A stretch of 8,929 bases of DNA from an uncultured Pseudomonadota bacterium (lineage in GTDB: Bacteria > Pseudomonadota > Gammaproteobacteria > Burkholderiales > Eutrophovitaceae): contig CAJXPC010000054.1 in assembly GCA_913057845.1 (NCBI GenBank), forward strand, positions 1 to 8,929. Reading direction: 5' to 3'. The notes under the pieces are model-generated. The model was not told where the DNA came from, made no database searches, and saw only the letters and a program-made list of their open reading frames with translations. Of the stretch, positions 1 through 5,722 are shown piece by piece. The first letter of the stretch is position 1, and each line of letters opens with the position of its first letter. The position numbers and the translations under genes were made by a program.

Positions 1-277
1 GTGTTGCAATTAAACGTCCCTTAGGGTTGCAGTAGCCTGATCGGGCCATTTTTTTATCGGCTAAATTCTTAATGTCACTCGTTAGTTGGGAGTCTAAAAA
101 GGCTGTTGCGTCATCCCCGCTGACATGTACAACAGAGATATCCATTAACGGCGTGATGATTGATTTTCCGGCTAAAGGGTCTTTCGCTGCAGGGTCACGC
201 TCTTTAATTCGATCGTTTGTTCGGTCCAGAAGATTCGACCATTTTGACTTCATGTAATCTGATTTTTGCGGCATCAT
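1..277 (-). CDS. ygfZ: YgfZ-like folate-binding protein (GcvT-like fold), partial, N-terminal 92 codons
   Basis: The minus strand is open from an ATG at 277-275 to the window edge, giving 92 codons with no stop. The segment ISVVHVSGDDATAFLDSQL (residues about 47-65), followed by T-SDI and GYCNPKGRLIA (about 81-91), matches the N-terminal region of the YgfZ/GcvT-like family. Members of that family bind folate and are implicated in Fe-S cluster maintenance and tRNA modification. The family's diagnostic KGCYxGQE motif lies further downstream and is outside the window, so the assignment rests on the N-terminus only. The start overlaps the nadB stop (TAATG, sharing one base), which suggests translational coupling in a nadB-ygfZ operon. 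No strong Shine-Dalgarno sequence is visible. A second ATG follows immediately at 274-272, so the exact start is uncertain by one codon or more. The 3' part is cut off by the window edge. Confidence 0.82.
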   Translation of the reverse strand, partial: MMPQKSDYMKSKWSNLLDRTNDRIKERDPAAKDPLAGKSIITPLMDISVVHVSGDDATAFLDSQLTSDIKNLADKKMARSGYCNPKGRLIAT

Positions 278-1854
278 TAAATTTTAGGTTGGCAAGTAGT
301 GTTTAAAGCCGTTGTTTCCAACTCTGGATAATCAGTACTGAAGTGCAGGCCGCGACTCTCTTTGCGTTTGAGCGCGCAGCGCACAATCAGTTCCGACACG
401 GCCACGAGATTTCTTAGTTCTAAAAGATCACGGGTTACTCTGAAATTTGAATAGTAATCCCTGATTTCTTCTTGAAGTAATTGTAGTCGGCGGTTCGCAC
501 GTTCAAGTCGTTTGGTTGTTCTTACGATACCGACGTAGTTCCACATAAAACGCCTGAGCTCATCCCAATTGTGGGCAATGATAACTTCTTCATCCGAATC
601 GGTGACGCGACTTTCGTCCCATTCCTTCACCGCTTCTAACGCCAATTGTTCTTGAGTGAGTATGTGTTTTGTCGCTTGCTCTGCAAAAACCAAACACTCA
701 AGCAGTGAATTACTTGCAAGGCGGTTTGCGCCATGAAGTCCGGTATGGGCAGTCTCGCCGATCGCATAAAGTCCATTAATGTCTGTCAGTCCCTCGATAG
801 ATGTATTAAGCCCACCACATGTGTAGTGAGCGGCTGGGACGACTGGAATGGGTTCTTTAGAAGCGTCTATCCCAAGCTCTAAGCACCGATTATAAATGTT
901 GGGGAAATGCTCTTGGATGAAGGCTGCCCCTCTGTGTGAAATATCCAAGTAAACACAATCGACGCCATGTTTTTTCATCTCCGCATCTATACTCCTCGCG
1001 ACAATGTCACGCGGCGCTAGCTCTGCGCGAGCATCGTGGTCGGGCATAAAACGGTGACCATTCGGTAGCAATAATAAACCACCTTCTCCTCGAACGGCTT
1101 CAGAGATCAAGAAGGATTTTGCCTCAGGGTGATACAGACAGGTTGGGTGAAACTGTATGAATTCCATGTTGGATACACTGCATCCAGCGCGCCATCCAAT
1201 CGCAATGCCATCCCCAGTGGATGTGTCTGGATTGGTCGTATACAGATACGTTTTTCCTGCGCCACCCGTGGCTAGAATGACCGTGGGAGCCTGGATGGCG
1301 ACCACCAGATCTTTATTTGAATCTAAAACGTAGATGCCGCAGCACTGCATTTTATTGGAGATGGGGTCTTTTTCAGTGATCAGATCGATGCCTACGTGAT
1401 TCTCTAAAATGGTGATATTGGGGTGAGCACGAACCCGTTCTTCAAGGGTCGTTTGGACCGCGTGCCCGGTCGCATCATCTGCGTGAATAATCCTTCGAAA
1501 ACTATGGCCTCCCTCCATGGTCAGGTGAAGCCCTGAGGACGTGTTGTTATCTTTAGTGAAATTCACACCTTGATCGATGAGCCATTCAATCCCTTGGGCA
1601 CCTCTCTCAACCACCAAGCGAGTGACATCAAAGTCGCTTAGGTAGGCTCCAGCAATCATGGTGTCTTCAATGTGAGATTCATGCGTATCAAACGCGTCGA
1701 CAACTGCCGCAATGCCGCCCTGGGCCCAGTTGCTCGCGCCGTCGGGCATGCTTTTTTTAGTTACGACAGCGACTCTCCGGTGTGGGGCGAGCTTCAGTGC
1801 ACTGGCTAAACCAGCTAATCCACTGCCTAAAATGACTATGTCAAAACTGATCAC
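277..1854 (-). CDS. nadB: L-aspartate oxidase
   Basis: This 525-residue flavoprotein oxidises L-aspartate to iminoaspartate, the first step of de novo NAD synthesis, in the cytoplasm with NadA as partner. It belongs to the fumarate reductase/succinate dehydrogenase flavoprotein family. Visible motifs are the FAD dinucleotide-binding GSGLAG (10-15), SNWAQGGIAA (41-50), ATGGAGK (195-201), SEAVRGEGG (251-259), LAPRDIVAR (279-287, Arg282), PAAHYTCGG (340-348, His343) and GETAHTGLHGANRLASNSLL (367-386, Arg378). The Arg/His/Arg set corresponds to the known active-site residues of E. coli NadB. The helical C-terminal domain is present and the length is normal for the family. The start is GTG (CAC on the plus strand at 1852-1854). 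An in-frame stop at 1888-1890, with no better start between, supports this choice, although the Shine-Dalgarno sequence is weak. It is divergent from rpoE, as in E. coli and Pseudomonas. Its stop overlaps the ygfZ start. Confidence 0.97.
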   Translation of the reverse strand: MISFDIVILGSGLAGLASALKLAPHRRVAVVTKKSMPDGASNWAQGGIAAVVDAFDTHESHIEDTMIAGAYLSDFDVTRLVVERGAQGIEWLIDQGVNFTKDNNTSSGLHLTMEGGHSFRRIIHADDATGHAVQTTLEERVRAHPNITILENHVGIDLITEKDPISNKMQCCGIYVLDSNKDLVVAIQAPTVILATGGAGKTYLYTTNPDTSTGDGIAIGWRAGCSVSNMEFIQFHPTCLYHPEAKSFLISEAVRGEGGLLLLPNGHRFMPDHDARAELAPRDIVARSIDAEMKKHGVDCVYLDISHRGAAFIQEHFPNIYNRCLELGIDASKEPIPVVPAAHYTCGGLNTSIEGLTDINGLYAIGETAHTGLHGANRLASNSLLECLVFAEQATKHILTQEQLALEAVKEWDESRVTDSDEEVIIAHNWDELRRFMWNYVGIVRTTKRLERANRRLQLLQEEIRDYYSNFRVTRDLLELRNLVAVSELIVRCALKRKESRGLHFSTDYPELETTALNTTCQPKI

Positions 1855-1925
1855 TAGTGTAAGTTCTTTGATTGGATAGATTTTTGGCTAGAGTAACGCA
1901 ATTACTAGCGTCGGATCAGCTTATT

Positions 1926-1953
1926 TTGACATGATTTAAATATGTTAAATATT
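1926..1953 (+). promoter_or_regulatory. Candidate sigma-70 promoter for the rpoE operon
   Basis: A perfect -35 hexamer TTGACA lies at 1926-1931. It is followed after 16 bases by AATATT (1948-1953), which matches four of six positions of TATAAT. It sits in the nadB-rpoE intergenic region on the correct strand, upstream of the sigma-E-like promoter. A housekeeping promoter combined with an autoregulated one is the usual arrangement for rpoE/algU. The -10 element is only moderate and nothing here shows activity. Confidence 0.45.
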
Positions 1954-1965
1954 GAGTATGTTCGG

Positions 1966-1994
1966 GGAACTCATTCCATTATTTGGTGCTCATA
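1966..1994 (+). promoter_or_regulatory. Candidate sigma-E (AlgU-type) autoregulatory promoter of rpoE
   Basis: GGAACTC (1966-1972) is separated by 17 bases from TCATA (1990-1994). The RpoE/AlgU consensus is about GAACTT-N16/17-TCTGA, so the -35 is one base off and the -10 two bases off, at the accepted spacing. Transcription would begin near 2000, about 25 bases before the ATG at 2027 and about 105 bases before the ATG at 2105. rpoE/algU operons are normally transcribed by their own product, so the position is the expected one. Confidence 0.55.
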
Positions 1995-2014
1995 CACTGA
2001 CGTATAAAAATACT

Positions 2015-2019
2015 AGGGG
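2015..2019 (+). promoter_or_regulatory. Ribosome binding site that favours an upstream rpoE start
   Basis: AGGGG (2015-2019) stands 7 bases before the ATG at 2027, which is good Shine-Dalgarno geometry. The downstream ATG at 2105, where homology places the RpoE N-terminus, is preceded only by GGTAAG (2090-2095), a poor match. The site therefore argues for translation beginning at 2027, in the same frame as rpoE. Confidence 0.5.
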
Positions 2020-2026
2020 TAACATC

Positions 2027-2704
2027 ATGGACTTATCACTCAATACCTATTTAAATGTTCCAGCGAATACCAGCAAGAAACAACAATCTGGTAAGCTCGT
2101 CGTTATGTCGGAAAGAGAGAAAGACAACGTTCTTGTATTGCGGGTCCAACGCGGTGATAAAGTCGCGTTTGAGCTGTTATTTACGAAGTATCAACGCAGA
2201 GTAAGTCGTTTAGTCTCGAGATTTATTCGTTCTGAGGCAGAGGTTGAGGATGTCGTTCAGGACTCCTTCATCAAGGCCTATAAAGCTTTGGCAAATTTTC
2301 GTGGAGACAGTGCGTTCTACACCTGGTTGTATCGAATAGCTGTCAATACTGCTAAAAATTATCTTGTAGCAGCGTCGAAACGCCCCATATCGCTAAGCCA
2401 GTTTGAAAAAAATGATGACGATGATTTTGAAGAAGATCGATTCATCAGTAACAGCACAACTCCTGAGTCAGAGCTGATTACAAAGCAGATCGCTGAGACC
2501 GTGAACAAAACAATTGACGAATTGCCTGCCGATCTGCGGGAGGCGATTATGTTGCGCGAAATTGAAGGTATGAGCTATGAGGATATTGCAGAAGCAATGG
2601 AATGTCCCATTGGTACGGTGAGATCCCGAATTTTTAGAGCTCGCGAGGCAATTTCACAAAAGATTAAGCCGATGTTAGACGTGGGAGAGGGTAAACGATG
2701 GTAA
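2027..2704 (+). CDS. rpoE: RNA polymerase sigma factor RpoE (sigma E / AlgU, ECF family)
   Basis: This extracytoplasmic-function sigma factor directs RNA polymerase to envelope-stress promoters. From the Met at 2105 the protein reads MSEREKDNVLVLRVQRGD..., which aligns from its first residue with E. coli RpoE and gives 199 residues, the usual length. Sigma region 2 contains VEDVVQDSFIKAYKAL and FRGDSAFYTWLYRIAVNTAKN. Region 4 contains LREIEGMSYEDIAEAMECP and GTVRSRIFRAREAI, the helix-turn-helix that reads the -35 element. An acidic linker (NDDDDFEEDRF) and TPESEL lie between them. The annotated start at 2027 adds 26 residues (MDLSLNTYLNVPANTSKKQQ...) and was chosen because it has a clear ribosome binding site. 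The frame stays open further, to a TTG at 1952, but that would precede the sigma-E-like promoter. The stop overlaps the rseA start. Family assignment is certain; the start is not, and 2105 is the conservative alternative. Confidence 0.95.
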   Translation: MDLSLNTYLNVPANTSKKQQSGKLVVMSEREKDNVLVLRVQRGDKVAFELLFTKYQRRVSRLVSRFIRSEAEVEDVVQDSFIKAYKALANFRGDSAFYTWLYRIAVNTAKNYLVAASKRPISLSQFEKNDDDDFEEDRFISNSTTPESELITKQIAETVNKTIDELPADLREAIMLREIEGMSYEDIAEAMECPIGTVRSRIFRAREAISQKIKPMLDVGEGKRW

Positions 2705-3186
2705 ATAAAGAGCATATTTCTGGTCTCATGGATGGCGAGATGGGAGGTGAGCAGGAGGCTGCGGCGTATCAAGCGATCAAAAAATCAGTCGATGCAAGAG
2801 AGGTATGGCGCACTTATCATGTGATTGGTGACGTGATTCGTTCTGAGGGGCGTGCGGGGCTGTCACAAAGCCGTTTTCATGAGGCTTTGGCGGCGGAGCC
2901 GACATTAGTTGCTCCAATGATCAGTAGGATCAAGAAGCCGACTGAGTATTCCTGGATGAAGATTGCTGCTTCGTTTGCGGTCATGGCCGTTGTCGGGTGG
3001 TTGGGGGTTGCAGAGAATAGTCCAGTTGAGGTTCGAATAGCAAAACGAGATTTCGTGTCACAGGAGCAGCAAGTTGCTTTAGAAGAAGTGTATGAAGCTG
3101 GGATTGCGGAATATTTAGCAGCACATGAACAAGTCAATCCGCGAGGTTTGAGTTCTGGTGCTCTATTGAACAAGTCGGACGAGTAA
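2698..3186 (+). CDS. rseA: Sigma-E anti-sigma factor RseA (MucA-like)
   Basis: This 162-residue single-pass inner-membrane protein is inferred to bind RpoE through its cytoplasmic N-terminus. It would release RpoE when cleaved in turn by a periplasmic and an intramembrane protease. The N-terminus (MVNKEHISGLMDGEMGGEQ, then VWRTYHVIGDVIRSE at about 36-50) is the typical RseA/MucA sigma-binding domain. A hydrophobic span at about 86-104 is the membrane segment. The periplasmic part is about 58 residues, shorter than in E. coli RseA (216 aa) or P. aeruginosa MucA (194 aa), but it keeps a GIAEYLAAHEQVNP element typical of the RseA C-terminal family. The start is fixed by GGGAGAGGG (2683-2691) six bases upstream. 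It overlaps the rpoE stop by 7 bases (ATGGTAA), so sigma and anti-sigma factor are probably translationally coupled. Confidence 0.93.
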   Translation: MVNKEHISGLMDGEMGGEQEAAAYQAIKKSVDAREVWRTYHVIGDVIRSEGRAGLSQSRFHEALAAEPTLVAPMISRIKKPTEYSWMKIAASFAVMAVVGWLGVAENSPVEVRIAKRDFVSQEQQVALEEVYEAGIAEYLAAHEQVNPRGLSSGALLNKSDE

Positions 3187-3205
3187 CGAGGCAATACCTA
3201 ACCTT

Positions 3206-4189
3206 ATGTGGAAATTTTTTCTTAGCCTAACGCTCGCTTTTCTCACCACAGCCTCGAGTATTCACGCCCAAGCGAAGTCGGTCCAGCTGAGTCAGCAGGA
3301 TGCTTTAACTGCATTACAGCAAGTTGCCTATGCTGGGCAGACGTTAAATTATACGGGTGTATTTGTGATCCAAAAAGGAGATCTCTTCGAGACCTGCCGC
3401 ATCACTCATCACGGCAGCGGGCCTAAAGAGTTGGAGAAGATAGTGCGTCTAGATGGCGATCAGCTGGAAATAACGCGCGTGGATGACAATGTTTTGGTGT
3501 ATGTGCCAGACGATAAATACTTGAGAAGTAAAGCTGGTGTTCAAGAGCGGAGCTTCCCATCCCTAACCTCCAATCAACTGTCCACAGTAGGGGAAAACTA
3601 CGATGTTTATGTAGGGGATGTGGACCGTATTGCGGGGCGGTTTGCAACGCACATCACGCTGTTGCCTCGGGACAAATTACGGTACCGACACGAACTTTGG
3701 GTAGATCAAAAGACAGGGCTACAAATTAAAGCTCAGATGTACTCGGAACGTAACGAATTAGTTGAGCAAATTATGTTTACTGAGGTGAACATAGGAAATC
3801 ATGTAACCGAGGTGATGACTAGATCCGTCTATGAAGAGGCTGCCCTGACTTGGAGAATGGACCGGGGCGCGAGGAAGCAGTTGGGCGGTTCGTCCCTCGA
3901 TAAGGCATGGTCGGTGAGTAAGCCACCGTCAGGGTTCAAACAAGTCATGAATTCGCAAAAAAGGATAGGTCATAAAGGTTCAAGGATTCATCTGGTCTTC
4001 TCAGACGGGTTCGCTGCGGTTTCGGTGTTTATCGATTCTCGTAGTGTGCGCGGTTTTAGCGCTGGACTAGGTAAACAAGGATCTTTAAACATCTACCGTC
4101 GAGTTGTTGACGACCAATTTGTGACAGTTCTTGGTGATGCCCCAGTAAATACTGTGAAGCAGATCGGCGATTCGTTGGTAAGGAATTAA
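3206..4189 (+). CDS. rseB: Periplasmic sigma-E regulator RseB (MucB family)
   Basis: This 327-residue protein is predicted to be exported. In the family it binds the periplasmic part of RseA, protects it from proteolysis, and responds to mislocalised envelope lipids or lipopolysaccharide. Residues 1-23 form a signal peptide, with a hydrophobic core after MWK and a HAQA cleavage site after Ala23. The first mature domain contains LNYTGVFVIQKGD (about 48-60), ITHHGSGPKE and YRHELWVDQKTGLQIKAQMYSE, typical of the LolA-like MucB/RseB N-terminal domain. The smaller C-terminal domain contains FSDGFAAVSVFID. The length is normal for the family. A GAGG at 3188-3191, 14 bases before the ATG, is a distant Shine-Dalgarno candidate. 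The gene starts 19 bases after rseA and is followed by mucD with no rseC/mucC between. Confidence 0.93.
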   Translation: MWKFFLSLTLAFLTTASSIHAQAKSVQLSQQDALTALQQVAYAGQTLNYTGVFVIQKGDLFETCRITHHGSGPKELEKIVRLDGDQLEITRVDDNVLVYVPDDKYLRSKAGVQERSFPSLTSNQLSTVGENYDVYVGDVDRIAGRFATHITLLPRDKLRYRHELWVDQKTGLQIKAQMYSERNELVEQIMFTEVNIGNHVTEVMTRSVYEEAALTWRMDRGARKQLGGSSLDKAWSVSKPPSGFKQVMNSQKRIGHKGSRIHLVFSDGFAAVSVFIDSRSVRGFSAGLGKQGSLNIYRRVVDDQFVTVLGDAPVNTVKQIGDSLVRN

Positions 4190-4229
4190 AAAAATTCGGT
4201 TAGATAAAAAGTAGTTAATAGGATTATTG

Positions 4230-4238
4230 AAGGAGAGG
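4230..4238 (+). promoter_or_regulatory. Strong ribosome binding site for a GTG-started mucD
   Basis: AAGGAGAGG ends 5 bases before a GTG at 4244; the AAGGAG core (4230-4235) is 8 bases away. This is the best Shine-Dalgarno match in the window and it settles the use of a GTG start for mucD. Confidence 0.8.
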
Positions 4239-4243
4239 TAAAC

Positions 4244-5629
4244 GTGAACGTTGCATTCAGAATTATTTTTGGTTTTTTTGCTCTACTACATATTTCACAA
4301 GTCGCAGCGGTTGAATTACCAAGTTTTGCTGATTTAGTTGAAGAGCAAGGTGTAAAAGTGGTCAACATCAGTACGAAAACTACGATTGATCAACCGAATA
4401 ATATTCCTGTCCCTGAAGATGATCCTTTTTACGATTTTTTTCGACGGTTCGCGCCTCCTGAAGGCGCTCAACGAGAGTCTCGTTCACTTGGTTCAGGATT
4501 TATCATCAGTGAAGATGGATACATATTAACCAATTCACACGTCGTTGCAGCAGCCGATGATATAACCGTCAAACTGAATGACAAACGTGAATATACGGCC
4601 AAATTGATTGGTATTGATAAGCGAACTGATGTTGCTGTGATTAAAATTGATGCTTCGGATCTGCCGTTCGTAAGTATTGGTGACCCCGACAAGCTTCGTG
4701 TCGGCGATTGGGTTTTGGCTATTGGCTCTCCTTTTGGATTTGAGAGTACGGTGACCGCAGGTATCGTTAGCGCGAAAGGGCGCTCGTTACCACAGGAAAA
4801 CTATGTCCCTTTTATCCAAACAGATGTGGCGATCAATCCCGGCAATTCGGGTGGCCCTTTGTTTAATTTGAACGGTGAAGTTGTCGGCATTAATGCCCAA
4901 ATTTATAGCCGAACAGGTGGTTTTATGGGTCTCTCTTTTGCGATCCCGATTGATGTTGCTGTGGATGTTGCTAACCAGTTAAAAACTGATGGCCGGGTCA
5001 GGCGTGGTCGAATTGGCGTTGTGATCCAAGAAGTCACAGCAGAATTAGCTGATTCCTTTGGTCTAGATAAGCCGCGAGGGGCTCTTGTCAGTCGTGTAGA
5101 GAAAGGTCAGGCTGCAAGCAAAGCAGGCATACAAACCTCAGATATCATTCTTACTTTTGATGGAAGCAACGTGGAGACCTCAAATGATCTTCCTCGCATC
5201 GTTGGTCAAACTCGCCCGGGTAAAAAAGTAGATGTTGAAGTGTGGCGAGACAAACGATCACGGACGCTCAGCCTGACGGTTGGGGAGATTCCTGCCGATA
5301 TCACGTCGGAATCTAAAAAAGAAGAGAGTAAAAATGTTTCTATGAATGTAATTGACGAATTGGGGCTAATGGTTTCCGATATGGATATGCAAGAACTCAA
5401 GCAACTTGAGCTTGATAGTGGGGTCAAGATAGATCGGGTAGCTGGGGTCGGCGAGCAAGCAGGGCTGCGTCCCGGCGATATCGTCCTCGCCTTAAATAAC
5501 GATGACGTTGAGTCGGTCTCACAATTTAAATTATTAATGGAGCGTTATAAGGATGCGAGGAGCGTTGCTCTATTGATTCAAAGAGGTGGTGGTTCGTTGT
5601 ATGTCCCCATACGACTGAAATCGAAGTAA
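4244..5629 (+). CDS. mucD: Periplasmic serine protease MucD (HtrA/DegP/DegQ family)
   Basis: This 461-residue HtrA-type protease/chaperone is inferred to remove misfolded envelope proteins. In Pseudomonas, MucD also dampens the AlgU response. A signal peptide (1-22, cleavage after VAA) is followed by the mature start ELPSFADLVEEQG, which resembles MucD. The trypsin-like domain carries the full catalytic triad: His99 in TNSHVV, Asp129 in RTDVAVIKI and Ser202 in NPGNSGGPLF. Two PDZ domains follow: PDZ1 at about 255-347 (RGRIGVVIQEV, GALVSRVEKGQAA) and PDZ2 at about 370-458 (ELGLMVSDM, AGLRPGDIVLALNND). Two PDZ domains indicate DegP/DegQ/MucD rather than single-PDZ DegS, and the signal peptide is cleavable. 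The start is GTG with a strong ribosome binding site. It lies 54 bases after rseB and is probably the last gene of the sigma-E operon, because a terminator follows. Confidence 0.94.
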   Translation: MNVAFRIIFGFFALLHISQVAAVELPSFADLVEEQGVKVVNISTKTTIDQPNNIPVPEDDPFYDFFRRFAPPEGAQRESRSLGSGFIISEDGYILTNSHVVAAADDITVKLNDKREYTAKLIGIDKRTDVAVIKIDASDLPFVSIGDPDKLRVGDWVLAIGSPFGFESTVTAGIVSAKGRSLPQENYVPFIQTDVAINPGNSGGPLFNLNGEVVGINAQIYSRTGGFMGLSFAIPIDVAVDVANQLKTDGRVRRGRIGVVIQEVTAELADSFGLDKPRGALVSRVEKGQAASKAGIQTSDIILTFDGSNVETSNDLPRIVGQTRPGKKVDVEVWRDKRSRTLSLTVGEIPADITSESKKEESKNVSMNVIDELGLMVSDMDMQELKQLELDSGVKIDRVAGVGEQAGLRPGDIVLALNNDDVESVSQFKLLMERYKDARSVALLIQRGGGSLYVPIRLKSK

Positions 5630-5659
5630 ACCGTGTTCATCCGTTAAGACGTATCTAGA

Positions 5660-5696
5660 AAAGGGGGAATCCGGTAGAATTCCCCCTTTAATAATT
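5660..5696 (+). terminator. Rho-independent terminator after mucD
   Basis: AAAGGGGGAAT (5660-5670) and ATTCCCCCTTT (5679-5689) form a perfect 11-bp stem around an 8-base loop (CCGGTAGA). The T tract is short and interrupted (TTTAATAATT). The hairpin begins 31 bases after the mucD stop and ends 33 bases before the lepA start. It probably ends most transcripts of the rpoE-mucD operon. Confidence 0.8.
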
Positions 5697-5722
5697 GGTG
5701 GGCACGTTGTCGTGCTTTCTTA

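Noticed and set aside
72..257. Plus-strand 61-codon reading frame at the left edge
   Set aside because: It is antisense to the ygfZ-like N-terminus, which has clear family similarity. The plus-strand peptide resembles nothing known.
1863..1868. GAACTT on the minus strand near the nadB start, as a sigma-E -35 box
   Set aside because: No TCTGA-like -10 lies 16-17 bases downstream, and the match would place the transcript start inside nadB.
1855..1960. Promoter for nadB on the minus strand (TTGCGT-N17-TATCCA)
   Set aside because: The two hexamers match only about half of the consensus positions each, too weak to list as a feature although nadB must have a promoter in this region.
2003..2008. 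TATAAA as an additional -10 element before rpoE
   Set aside because: No acceptable -35 lies at the right distance, and transcription would start at about the Shine-Dalgarno sequence at 2015, leaving the ATG at 2027 without a usable leader.
1952..2026. TTG at 1952 as the rpoE start
   Set aside because: It lies upstream of the sigma-E-like promoter and has no ribosome binding site. The extra residues show no family similarity; the frame is simply open by chance.
2575..2772. Minus-strand reading frame across the rpoE/rseA junction
   Set aside because: It is antisense to two well-supported coupled genes and has no recognisable product.
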